Source: Astrobacterium formosum
Lineage (GTDB): Bacteria > Pseudomonadota > Alphaproteobacteria > Rhizobiales > Xanthobacteraceae
Direction of reading: 5' to 3'
DNA length: 64,000 bases
Assembly: GCA_030848545.1 (NCBI GenBank)
Contig: JAVDCA010000018.1
Span: forward strand, 62,001-126,000
Part shown: positions 9,112-17,102 of the stretch, piece by piece
Position numbering within the stretch: the stretch's first letter is position 1
Layout of the letters: each line of letters opens with the position of its first letter
The notes under the pieces: model-generated
What the model saw: the letters and a program-made list of their open reading frames with translations, nothing else
Database searches by the model: none
What the model was told of the DNA's origin: nothing
Program-made: the position numbers and the translations under genes

Positions 9112-10356
9112 TCAGATGTCGTTCTTCGCCTTTGCGGAAGGCACCAGCCAGAAGAATGCGACGGCGAAGACTGCCACGGCGGCCCCCATGAGCAGCGCCA
9201 CCGGCACCGGTGTCGCAGCGTGCGCGATGACGATCCCGCCGAGCTGAGCGAAGCCCGCACCGACCGCCATCTGGATGAATCCCAGTACCCCCGAGGCGGT
9301 GCCGGCCGCCTGCGGCCGCACGCTGATGGCGCCGGCGATGGAATTCGGCAGCATGATGCCGTTGCCGAACGCGATGATGATTTGCGGCAGGAACACGACG
9401 GCGGGCCCGTAGGCGTGCGCGAACGAGAAGATGATCGTCAGCACCACGCCGACCACCTCCAGCACGAGGCCGATCAGGATCATGCGCTCGAGGCCGTGTC
9501 GCATGGACAGGCGCGAGGCCGCGAAGTTGCCGCTCATATAGCCCAGCGAGGAGATCGCGAACCAGATGCCATATTCCATCGAGCTGCGGCCCATCTGGGT
9601 GATGACGATGTAGGGTCCACCGCCCAGCAGGGCGAAAAACGTCGCCGACCCGAAGGCCGCGCACAGCACGTGGCCGTTGAAGGCGGGGCTGACCAGGAGG
9701 AAACGCGCGTCGGCGAGGAATCCGCCGGGTGAAGCCGGGTGGCGGTCGCGGGTTTCGGGCAGGCGGATCGCGGCCCAGACCAACACCGTGACCACCGCGG
9801 CGGCGACGAACAGGAAGATGGCGCGCCACCCGAATGCGGTGTCGAGGATGCCGCCCAAGAGCGGCGACACCATGGGGGCGACCACCATGGCGGTGGTGAC
9901 GAGGCCGAGCATGGCAGCCGAGCGGTCGCGATCGAACAGGTCGCGGATGACGGCGCGGCCGACGACGACGCCGGTCGCGGCGCCGAACGCCTGCAGGACG
10001 CGGGTCACGATGAACATGCCGGCGCTGTCGGTGACGATCGCGGCCATGCTCGCCACGGCCGTGAGGACGAGGCCGCCGAGGGCCACGGGGCGGCGCCCGA
10101 ACCGATCCGCCAGCGGGCCCACCAGGAGCTGCGCCACCGCGAGCCCGACCAGGAACAGGGATACGGCGAGCTGGATCGTATGGGCGTCGGCGGCGAAGAC
10201 GGCGGAGAGCTTCGGCAGCGCCGGCACCAGAATGTTGAGCGCCAGGGGCCCGATGGCGGTCATGGCCATCAGGAGCGACAGCAGTCCCCACGGCGTGTGG
10301 TCGCGTGCGGGGGCGTGGTGGTCCTCGCGCGGCGGCATACTGTCCATGGGGTTCAT
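9112..10356 (-). CDS. Bcr/CflA-type multidrug efflux MFS transporter
   Basis: This 414-residue inner-membrane protein has about twelve hydrophobic segments and the MFS signature between segments 2 and 3, GPLADRFGRRPVALGG. The segment VLQAFGAATGVVVGRAVIRD matches the drug:proton antiporter subgroup (Bcr/CflA). It should export small toxic molecules with proton import; the substrate is unknown. The start ATG 10354-10356 overlaps the stop of pepP (TGA 10353-10355), so the two genes are coupled. A longer frame reaching to 11556 is only a shadow of pepP. Confidence 0.9.
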   Translation of the reverse strand: MNPMDSMPPREDHHAPARDHTPWGLLSLLMAMTAIGPLALNILVPALPKLSAVFAADAHTIQLAVSLFLVGLAVAQLLVGPLADRFGRRPVALGGLVLTAVASMAAIVTDSAGMFIVTRVLQAFGAATGVVVGRAVIRDLFDRDRSAAMLGLVTTAMVVAPMVSPLLGGILDTAFGWRAIFLFVAAAVVTVLVWAAIRLPETRDRHPASPGGFLADARFLLVSPAFNGHVLCAAFGSATFFALLGGGPYIVITQMGRSSMEYGIWFAISSLGYMSGNFAASRLSMRHGLERMILIGLVLEVVGVVLTIIFSFAHAYGPAVVFLPQIIIAFGNGIMLPNSIAGAISVRPQAAGTASGVLGFIQMAVGAGFAQLGGIVIAHAATPVPVALLMGAAVAVFAVAFFWLVPSAKAKNDI

Positions 10357-12182
10357 GTGCGCGGCAGGGGGGCGGTGGCCTGGACGAGCCAATCGGCGTC
10401 GTCGCGTGCGAGCATGGGGGCGAGTGTATCGCGCACCCTGGCGTGGTAGGCGTCGACCCAGTCGCGCTCCTCCTTCGTGAGCATCGCCGGCACGACCAAG
10501 CGGCGATCGAAGGGCGCGAGCGTGAGGGTCTCGAAGGAATGAAGCGGCTTCTCGCCGCCTTCGACCGGCGCTGCCTCGACCACGAGAACGAGGTTCTCGA
10601 TGCGGATCCCGTAGGCGCCGGCCTTGTAATAGCCGGGCTCGTTGGAGAGGATCATGCCGGCCGCGAGCGGCGCGTGGCCGAGCTTGGAAATGCGCGCCGG
10701 ACCCTCGTGCACCGACAGATAACTGCCGACGCCGTGGCCGGTCCCGTGGTCGAAATCGAGGCCCGCCTGCCACAGCGGCGCACGCGCGAAACTGTCGAGC
10801 TGGGCGCCGGTGGTGCCGGCCGGAAAGACCGCGCGCGCGATGGCGATGTGGCCCTTGAGGACGCGGGTGAAGCGTTCGCGCATCTCCTCGGTGGGCGTGC
10901 CGACCGCGATGGTGCGCGTCACGTCGGTGGTGCCGTCCTCGTACTGGGCGCCGGAATCGATCAGGAACAGTTCGCCGGGGCGGATCGCGCGGTTGGTCTG
11001 GCGGTTGACGCGGTAGTGCACGATGGCCCCGTTCGGGCCGGCGCCGGAGATGCTCGGAAACGAGACGTCCTTGAGGACGCCGGTCGCGGCGCGAAAATCC
11101 TCCAGCGCCTCGGTGGCGGAGATTTCGGTGAGCGTGCCGCCGGGGGCGGCGCGGTCGAACCAGGCCAGGAAGCGCGTGAGCGCCGCGCCATCGCGGCGGT
11201 GGGCCGTGCGGGTGCCGGCGATCTCGGCGGCGTTCTTCGCCGCCTTCATGGCCGTGATGGGGTCGCTGCCGCGCGCCACCTTGCCGCCGGCGCCGGAGAT
11301 CAAGCGGGCGAGGGCGTCGGCGCCGGTCGCCTGGTCGAGCCTCAGCGTATGTCCGGCCGCGAGCGCGGCGAGGTCGGCGGCGAAGTCGCGCGGCTCGCGC
11401 AGCTCGGCGACTTCCGACAATGCCGCGCGCACCGAATTGCCGAGCTTGCGGCTGTCCATGTGCAGCAACGGCCGGCCGTCCTTCGGCACCAGCGCGAAGC
11501 CCAGCGCGATCGGCGTATGGGCGACGTCGCTGCCACGGATGTTGAACAGCCAGCACAGTCCGTGCGGATCGGAGACCACGAGGCCGTCGACCTTGAGCTT
11601 GCCGATTTCGGCCTGGAGGCGCGCGAGCTTGGCGCTTGCCGATTCACCCGCGTATTTCTCGTCGTGGAGAACGACGGGCGCGAGCGGCTCGGCCGGGCGG
11701 TCGTTCCAGACGGTGTCCAGCGGGTTGGTCTCGACGCCAACCAGAGTCGCGCCCACGTTGGCGCATGCCTTGGCGAGACGCTCGGCGCTGTCGACGGTCG
11801 CAAGCCAGGGGTCGTAACCGAGGCGGGTGCCTGCCGCCACATTGGCCTCGATCCACTTGTCGGGCGGAAGCTCGACCAGGTGGGCGAATTCGAACAGGGA
11901 GCCGTCGACCTGCTCGGCCACCTGCAGGGTGTAGCGCCCGTCGACGAATACGACCGCGCGCCCCGCTAGCACGATGGCGGCGCCGGCCGAGCCCGTGAAG
12001 GCGGTCAGCCACGCCAGCCGCTCCTCGCTCGCCGGCACGTATTCGCTCTGGTGGCGGTCGGTGCGGGTGATGATGAAACCATCGAGCCCGCATCGGGCGA
12101 GCTCTGCCCGCAAGGCCGTAAGCCGGGACGGCGTCGCCGTCCGGTCGCTGCGATCATCGAACGACTGAAATCGGTGCGCCAT
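10353..12182 (-). CDS. pepP: Xaa-Pro aminopeptidase (M24B)
   Basis: The 609-residue protein has the three-part layout of large M24B aminopeptidases: two creatinase-like N-terminal domains, a catalytic pita-bread domain and a C-terminal M24 extension. The dinuclear metal ligands are visible as FLIDSGAQYEDGTTDVTRT (two Asp), GHGVGSYLSVHEGP (His) and SNEPGYYKAGAYGIRIEN (two Glu). It removes N-terminal residues preceding proline in cytosolic peptides. Length matches cytosolic family members. It is translationally coupled to the downstream efflux transporter, an arrangement that need not be functional. No signal peptide is present. The symbol follows common annotation usage for the family. Confidence 0.93.
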   Translation of the reverse strand: MAHRFQSFDDRSDRTATPSRLTALRAELARCGLDGFIITRTDRHQSEYVPASEERLAWLTAFTGSAGAAIVLAGRAVVFVDGRYTLQVAEQVDGSLFEFAHLVELPPDKWIEANVAAGTRLGYDPWLATVDSAERLAKACANVGATLVGVETNPLDTVWNDRPAEPLAPVVLHDEKYAGESASAKLARLQAEIGKLKVDGLVVSDPHGLCWLFNIRGSDVAHTPIALGFALVPKDGRPLLHMDSRKLGNSVRAALSEVAELREPRDFAADLAALAAGHTLRLDQATGADALARLISGAGGKVARGSDPITAMKAAKNAAEIAGTRTAHRRDGAALTRFLAWFDRAAPGGTLTEISATEALEDFRAATGVLKDVSFPSISGAGPNGAIVHYRVNRQTNRAIRPGELFLIDSGAQYEDGTTDVTRTIAVGTPTEEMRERFTRVLKGHIAIARAVFPAGTTGAQLDSFARAPLWQAGLDFDHGTGHGVGSYLSVHEGPARISKLGHAPLAAGMILSNEPGYYKAGAYGIRIENLVLVVEAAPVEGGEKPLHSFETLTLAPFDRRLVVPAMLTKEERDWVDAYHARVRDTLAPMLARDDADWLVQATAPLPRT

Positions 12183-12441
12183 GGGGGCAATCTATGCGGA
12201 GCCGGCGCCTGCGGCAACGCGGTGCCGCTCGGGATCGCGTGCGCCGCACAAAAAGTGATCTCCGGGATTGTCCTTAGTGAATCGTCCTCGCTGGAGAATG
12301 ACTTGTTTTGCGAGCATTCATGCGGTTTGCGCAACCAAGCATTGCGCGCCTTCGCGTTCTTCGCGCGTGCAAAAAGAAGTACATTCGCGCCAGTCAACGG
12401 ATGCGCCAAGCGCGTCGTCCCCTCCACGTGGAGACACAGCC

Positions 12442-12657
12442 ATGTCGATGCTGAGCTTGGGTATTCCCTCCGGCCGCGCCCGGCACGTAAGCCTGTGGAC
12501 GCGCCTCCGCCGCTTCGTCGCGACGTCGAACCAACTCAAGGCCGGCGAAGTCTTGCGTCGGCACACCCATTTCCTTCCCGACGAGATGGAGGCCGTCGGC
12601 CTGCGGCTCGATTCGCGCGGCGAGAAGTCGCTCTCGTTCGGCCCGGAACGCTTCTGA
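12442..12657 (+). CDS. Small hypothetical protein, 71 residues
   Basis: No family was recognised. The product is basic in its first half (SLWTRLRRF, LRRHTHF) and mixed in its second half (LPDEMEAVGLRL). It has some similarity in feel to short DUF1127-like proteins but not a convincing match. ATG 12442 was chosen; an in-frame upstream extension to 12268 exists but has no supporting feature. A good rho-independent terminator follows 43 bases after the stop, which supports an independently transcribed gene. It stands alone between divergent pepP and convergent prmA. Confidence 0.65.
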   Translation: MSMLSLGIPSGRARHVSLWTRLRRFVATSNQLKAGEVLRRHTHFLPDEMEAVGLRLDSRGEKSLSFGPERF

Positions 12658-12699
12658 TCTCTTTCGGATTTCCTCTGGCTGTCGTGTCCCCCCTAAAGG

Positions 12700-12731
12700 C
12701 GCCTCGGGTGATCACCCGGGGCGTCTTTTTT
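12700..12731 (+). terminator. Rho-independent terminator after the 71-residue gene
   Basis: A near-perfect 12-base-pair stem, CGCCTCGGGTGA with TCACCCGGGGCG (one G-U pair), is followed directly by TCTTTTTT. Because prmA ends at 12730 on the other strand, the hairpin may also serve prmA. Confidence 0.85.
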
Positions 12732-13698
12732 ATGTGCGGTTCGTCCGCGCCAGGATGAGCGTGGTCCAGCCTTCGAGCGACAAGCGCCGCCGCAATGTCA
12801 GTCCCTGGGCCCGATAGGCCGCAAGGGCCGCCGGCGCCTGCTCGTCCAACAGGCCGGACAGGATCACGTACCCCCCAGGGGCCACCAGCCGCGCCATCGC
12901 GGCCGCCATGCGGCGCAACGGCGGCAGCAGAATGTTGGCGAGCACGATGCGATAGCGGGCGCCGGCGCTGATGCGGTGGTCGCCCAGGCCGTCGGCGTGG
13001 ATGAAATCGATGCGGCCGGCAGCCCGGTTGGCGCGGGCGTTTTCGCGCGCGACCGCGACCGAGGTCGCGTCGATGTCGCTGGCGCGGATACGGCTGCGCA
13101 GGGCCTGCGCGGCCGCGATGGCGAGAATTCCGGTGCCGGTGCCCACGTCCAGAACCTCGACGGGGGCGCGGCGGCGTCGCTGGGTCGGAGGCGATGGCAA
13201 GACGCGGCGGCGTACCGGCTTGCGCCGCTTCACCAGCCCATCGATGGCCAGGAGGCAACCGCGCGTGGTGCCGTGATGTCCGGTGCCGAAGGCGAGCGCC
13301 GCCTCGATCTCGATGGCGATGTGCGAAACCGGGATACGGGCGCGATCATGGGCTCCGTGGACCACGAAACGGCCGGCCGGAACCGGCTTGAGGGCGGCGA
13401 GGCTCGCCGCCACCCAGTCCTTGGGGGTGATGGTGTAGAACTCCAGGGTGCCGGCGACGGCGTCGCCGGCGAGCTCGGTGACCAGGCGCCGTATGGCATC
13501 GCGGTCGGGCTCCTGGACGAAGTGGATTTCCACGTTCCAGGCGCCGCGGGCCACTTCGAAGGCGGCCACCACGGCGCCGTTGGGATCGAGCGTCTCGCCG
13601 AGCATGTCCGCAAGACGCCGGGCGTTGGCTTCGTCGGTGGCCAGGCGGGCCACGATCGTCTCTGGGTGTCGCCGCACCGTATCGCCACCTTTGTCCAC
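12730..13698 (-). CDS. prmA: Ribosomal protein L11 methyltransferase
   Basis: This SAM-dependent enzyme trimethylates ribosomal protein L11. The PrmA-specific motif AFGTGHHGTT, the SAM-binding loop LDVGTGTGILAIAA, an acidic strand end ASDID and the catalytic-region LANILLPPL are all present in order. Start is GTG 13698, because an in-frame stop lies immediately upstream. Between the AFGTGHHGTT helix and the SAM loop there is a strongly basic stretch of about 25 residues (KRRKPVRRR ... TQRRRRAP) that is longer than in the usual protein. It converges on the terminator of the 71-residue gene. Confidence 0.93.
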   Translation of the reverse strand: MDKGGDTVRRHPETIVARLATDEANARRLADMLGETLDPNGAVVAAFEVARGAWNVEIHFVQEPDRDAIRRLVTELAGDAVAGTLEFYTITPKDWVAASLAALKPVPAGRFVVHGAHDRARIPVSHIAIEIEAALAFGTGHHGTTRGCLLAIDGLVKRRKPVRRRVLPSPPTQRRRRAPVEVLDVGTGTGILAIAAAQALRSRIRASDIDATSVAVARENARANRAAGRIDFIHADGLGDHRISAGARYRIVLANILLPPLRRMAAAMARLVAPGGYVILSGLLDEQAPAALAAYRAQGLTLRRRLSLEGWTTLILARTNRT

Positions 13699-13937
13699 TC
13701 AATATCCACATCAATCCAAGATTGAACCGTCTCGTCCAAGCGATTGATCCGTCGCCTGGGTGGATATCTGCAAGGGCCTGCAAGTGCTTCAATAAAGCGC
13801 CGTGATCAAGCAGGTTCTCAGCGGCGCCGACCGGTTATGCCCGTTTTCTTCCACAGGTTACCGTGAACGGTATCGAGGGTTCGAACGGATCGGATCTCCC
13901 ACCGTTGATCCACAGGCTTGTCCACAGCTTATCCACC
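13690..13937. other. Cluster of DnaA-box-like 9-mers between prmA and the BrkB gene
   Basis: Within about 240 bases there are four 9-mers with one mismatch to TTATCCACA: ATATCCACA (13702-13710), TGATCCACA (13906-13914), TTGTCCACA (13918-13926) and TTATCCACC (13929-13937). The last three are in the same orientation with starts 12 and 11 bases apart, about one helical turn. Weaker ones lie at 13690-13698, 13759-13767 (reverse) and 13847-13855. This could be a replication-origin part, a DnaA-titration site or a DnaA-regulated promoter. Confidence 0.55.
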
Positions 13938-13960
13938 GGGCTCCCGCGCCCGGTGCGAAT

Positions 13961-14872
13961 TCAGGAGGCGTCATGTCGCACGCGGCCGAAGGGGGCTGCG
14001 GCTTTGTGGTCGAGTTCGGCGTCGATTTCCGCTCCCACCAGGACCACGATGGTGACGATCCAGTTCCAGGTCATGAAGCCGATGGCGGCGCCGAGGGTGC
14101 CGTAGGTTTTGTTGAAATTGCCGAAACTTGCCGCGTACCAGGAGAACGCCATGGAGGCGGCGATCCACCCCACCGCTGCCGTGGCGCTGCCGGGGCTGAT
14201 CGGCCGCCAGTGCGCGTCGTTGCAACTCGGACCGAAGCGATAGATCAGCGACAGCACCAAAGTGATGGCGAGGAACAGCATCGGCCAGCGTGCCAGGGTG
14301 AGCAGGGTGCCCTGCATGCCGTCGCCGATGCCGAGCCGCGTCAACACGGCAGGCAGGACGACGATCGCCCCGACCGTCACCACGAAAAACAGGATCAGCC
14401 CCAGCGTGAACACAAGCGAGATGGCGTTGAGCCTGATGAAGCTGCGCTTTTCCGCCTCGTCGTGGATGATGTTGAGGGCGTCGAACAGGGCCTTCATGCC
14501 GGCATTGGCGCTCCACAGGGACAAAGCGACGCCGGCCAGGAACGCGAACCCAAGCGCCGAACTTTGCTGTGCGATCAGGCGCTCGAGCTGTTCGCCGATG
14601 ATGGCGATCGCGCCCTGCGGCAGGACGTCCGCCATGGCGGCGAGTTGGTCGGACAAAACGGACGCATCGGCGAACAGGCCATAGATCGACACCAGCGCCG
14701 CGGTGGCGGGAAACAGCGCCAGCAGGACGAAGAACGTGACGCCGCCGGCGATGGAGGTGATGCGGTGTTCGCCGATGCGTTCGTAAAGCCGCGACAGGAA
14801 CGTGAACGCTTCACGCGGCGCCGATGTGGTTTTCCTGTTCCAGTCGATCCTGTCCCGCGTCTCGGAATCCAT
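13961..14872 (-). CDS. YihY/virulence factor BrkB family inner-membrane protein
   Basis: This 303-residue protein has about six membrane segments and family signatures ITSIAGGVTFFVLLALFP near residue 38 and, near the C terminus, TYGTLGAAIGFMTWNW, which together mark the YihY/BrkB (UPF0761) family. Old annotations as ribonuclease BN are not correct for this family. The role is unknown; some members have been suggested to affect envelope permeability. The short hydrophilic tail is cytosolic or periplasmic. The region beyond its stop, between it and prmA, holds the DnaA-box-like cluster. Confidence 0.9.
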   Translation of the reverse strand: MDSETRDRIDWNRKTTSAPREAFTFLSRLYERIGEHRITSIAGGVTFFVLLALFPATAALVSIYGLFADASVLSDQLAAMADVLPQGAIAIIGEQLERLIAQQSSALGFAFLAGVALSLWSANAGMKALFDALNIIHDEAEKRSFIRLNAISLVFTLGLILFFVVTVGAIVVLPAVLTRLGIGDGMQGTLLTLARWPMLFLAITLVLSLIYRFGPSCNDAHWRPISPGSATAAVGWIAASMAFSWYAASFGNFNKTYGTLGAAIGFMTWNWIVTIVVLVGAEIDAELDHKAAAPFGRVRHDAS

Positions 14873-14970
14873 GACCCAGCCCCGGCCGGTGGCCGGTCTC
14901 GCATGCGGCCATCCTGGCTTCGATCAACGGAGCGTCGACCCTTACGGTTCCCTCGCGGGTGGCGAACTCA

Positions 14971-15501
14971 CTACAGTCCGGCGCGGCTGCCCAACGCGCC
15001 GTTCGGTTGATCGAGCTGCGCCAGCGCGGTGTTCTCGGCCGGAATGCGCACGAGCGTGATCAAGGCGACATAGATCACGCCCGCTGCCAGCGCATAGGCG
15101 GGCTGACCGAGGGCAAGCGGGACCAGCACCATTTCGGCGGCCACAATGACGTAGTTGGGATGCTTGGTCAGGCGATACGGCCCGGCCGCGACCAGTGGGG
15201 CACCCGGAAGGACGATGATGCGCGTCGTCCAGCGCCGCCCCAGACTCCACAACACCCAGGCACGCCCGACTTCGACGATCAGGAAGGCGACCAGGAAGGG
15301 AACTGCGATCGGGCGGTCGTAGCCGACGAGCCACACGCCGGCGAGCCAGCCCGCATGCACGATGATCAGCAGCGGATAGTGGGTGCGTGCGACCTCGACG
15401 GCACCCTGGGCCATCAGGCGGCGGGTATTGTCACGATCCCAATGGAACTCACCCCACCGTTGCAGGGTCACGAAAATCAACAGCAGCGTTCCCTCGGACA
15501 T
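14971..15501 (-). CDS. Isoprenylcysteine carboxyl methyltransferase-like membrane protein
   Basis: The 176-residue protein has about five hydrophobic segments and the ICMT-family core GPYRLTKHPNYVIVAAEM, the SAM-binding C-terminal signature. ATG 15501 follows a GGGGGGA ribosome site by nine bases; the longer frame to 15687 encodes a low-complexity basic leader that is probably not translated. Bacterial members often sit next to type III polyketide synthases and methylate small lipophilic products; no such synthase is present here. The last residues of the ORF (NGALGSRAGL) are family-atypical. Confidence 0.85.
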   Translation of the reverse strand: MSEGTLLLIFVTLQRWGEFHWDRDNTRRLMAQGAVEVARTHYPLLIIVHAGWLAGVWLVGYDRPIAVPFLVAFLIVEVGRAWVLWSLGRRWTTRIIVLPGAPLVAAGPYRLTKHPNYVIVAAEMVLVPLALGQPAYALAAGVIYVALITLVRIPAENTALAQLDQPNGALGSRAGL

Positions 15502-15803
15502 CGAGACATTCCCCCCTGCGATCGTTCGTTCGCTGGCGTTCGCCGGCTTATCGGTGGGCCGCTTGGGCCGGCGTCGGCTGTGGTTCCTGGTAGGCTGATC
15601 CTGACAGAAAGACGCCCGCCTGTCTCCCGTGCACTCATCCGGCGAGCGGTGCGCGCAGGGCGTCCGTAAAAACTTCCGTCGAATCATTGGTAACCTCCTG
15701 CCATGCGGGAGGTTTTCTGCGTATTCAACCTTATGGAGCGTTTACTTCCCGTTTACCATGGTTGCTGCAGCCTTAATGCTGCGAATCAAACCCGGAGTCC
15801 GGC

Positions 15804-16517
15804 ATGAACGTGATCACGCTGGCGTCGCGCAAAGGTGGGGCAGGCAAGAGCACCTTGACGGCGCATCTTGCTGCGTTTGCGCATGGCTGTGGCCAGCGAT
15901 GTCTGGTCGTCGATGCCGACCCGCAGGGATCGCTCAAGTTGTGGCATTCGCTGCGCCCGGTCGACGGGCTCTTGCTGCAGACCGCCGAACGCGGCGTCGA
16001 CCGCCTGCTCGCCCACGCCATGATCGAGGGCGTCGACTGGGTGTTCATCGACACGCCGCCGACCATGTGGGTGGTGGTCGGCGAAGCGATCCGCGCCGCC
16101 ACCATGGTGGTCATTCCGGCCCGGCCCGGACTGTTCGACCTTGCCGCCGTGCGCGAGACCGTGGCGACTTCGCGCGAACGCGAGAAGCCCTACGCGGTGG
16201 TGCTCAACGCCGCGCCGGTGAAGCGCGACGACAGGGAATCGCCGGTGGTGACCCAGGCCCGCGCCCATCTCGACGGGCTCGGCATCCCGGTCTGGGGCGG
16301 CCAGATCAGCCATCGTGCCGGCTACGCACTCACGCTCGCGGCCGGCGCCAGCGCCGCCGAGGTCGAGCCGCAGTCGCCGGCGGCGACCGAAATCTCCCGG
16401 CTGTGGACCGCCATCGAACGCTCGGTCGCCGCCGTCAACGCCGCCCGCTCGGTCACGGCCGGCACGCAGGCCGGCATCGACGCCGGCACGCGCGTGATGA
16501 AGACGCGCGCCGCCTGA
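15804..16517 (+). CDS. Orphan ParA/MinD-family ATPase
   Basis: The 237-residue protein starts with the deviant Walker A motif KGGAGKST at residues 10-17, followed by the Walker A' VDADPQGS and Walker B FIDTPP segments. It resembles the small ParA-like ATPases that position cargo such as chemoreceptor arrays, carboxysomes or plasmids. There is no ParB partner on either side, so it is not the chromosomal segregation pair. Its C-terminal 35 residues are Ala/Thr-rich and probably disordered. It lies about 1.9 kb from the DnaA-box-like cluster. A strong terminator follows. Confidence 0.9.
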   Translation: MNVITLASRKGGAGKSTLTAHLAAFAHGCGQRCLVVDADPQGSLKLWHSLRPVDGLLLQTAERGVDRLLAHAMIEGVDWVFIDTPPTMWVVVGEAIRAATMVVIPARPGLFDLAAVRETVATSREREKPYAVVLNAAPVKRDDRESPVVTQARAHLDGLGIPVWGGQISHRAGYALTLAAGASAAEVEPQSPAATEISRLWTAIERSVAAVNAARSVTAGTQAGIDAGTRVMKTRAA

Positions 16518-16573
16518 CGGATTCGCTGCGCAACGATCCAGAGCGGCCGACGCCCGGCCGCTGCTGGGCGAAA

Positions 16574-16600
16574 AAAGCCGGCCCACAAGGCCGGCTTTGT
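16574..16600. terminator. Bidirectional terminator between the parA-like and tetraheme cytochrome genes
   Basis: A perfect ten-base-pair stem, AAAGCCGGCC with GGCCGGCTTT and a five-base loop, is flanked by A-run on the left and TTT on the right. It fits termination from both converging genes. Confidence 0.85.
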
Positions 16601-16640
16601 CGCGTGGTGCAGGTCGTCGTGTGGTGCAGTTACGTGCCGG

Positions 16641-17003
16641 TCAGGGCACGTCGAACTCGAACTGATGGCACTGCGAGCAGTAGTTCTCCGAGGTCTTGTG
16701 GACGTGGTGGCAGCTGTCGCAGCTCAGATCGCCCTGGTGCGAGGAGTGCGGATTGTGCGCGCCCTTGCCGTCGGTCTTGTCGGCGAGCTTGTCATAGGGG
16801 CCGTGGCAGGACAGGCACTTCTCCATTGCGACCGGCTTGGCGGGCGGATTTTCCTGGTGGCACCCGTTGCAGTTCAATCCCTTGCCGACGTGCTTCTGCA
16901 GCAGCAAGACCTTGCTGGCGCCCGCGGTCTCGGCGGCTTGGGTCGTGGCCGCCTGCCCGGTGAGGAACAAAAGAGCGAAAATGAGAGCACAAAGAAACCG
17001 CAT
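16641..17003 (-). CDS. Periplasmic tetraheme cytochrome c
   Basis: The 120-residue protein has a clear signal peptide (hydrophobic core ALIFALLFLTG, cleavage probably after TQA) and exactly four CXXCH heme c sites: CNGCH, CLSCH, CDSCH and CSQCH. Extra His residues (KHVGKG, HNPHSSH) could supply the sixth ligands. It resembles the tetraheme domain that is fused to the flavoprotein in Shewanella fumarate reductase FccA; here it is a separate polypeptide encoded directly downstream of two Tat-exported flavoproteins. It should carry electrons in the periplasm from a quinol dehydrogenase to these flavoproteins. No NapC/CymA-type membrane donor is visible in the window. Confidence 0.93.
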   Translation of the reverse strand: MRFLCALIFALLFLTGQAATTQAAETAGASKVLLLQKHVGKGLNCNGCHQENPPAKPVAMEKCLSCHGPYDKLADKTDGKGAHNPHSSHQGDLSCDSCHHVHKTSENYCSQCHQFEFDVP

Positions 17004-17102
17004 GACGTCGACTCGTTGGTTGGGCCGGAGCGTTGATCGTTCCGGCGCTGTTTAGCACCGATAGGCGAGATGGCGGCGGTACGCGCCGCCACCCGTGTGG
17101 GA

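Noticed and set aside
9112..11556. An 814-residue frame on the minus strand
   Set aside because: The first half is a shadow of pepP with Arg-rich composition; only its second half, the efflux transporter from 10356, is real.
15804..16517. Chromosomal ParA of a ParAB-parS system
   Set aside because: There is no ParB gene or parS-like site beside it; it is an orphan ParA family member.
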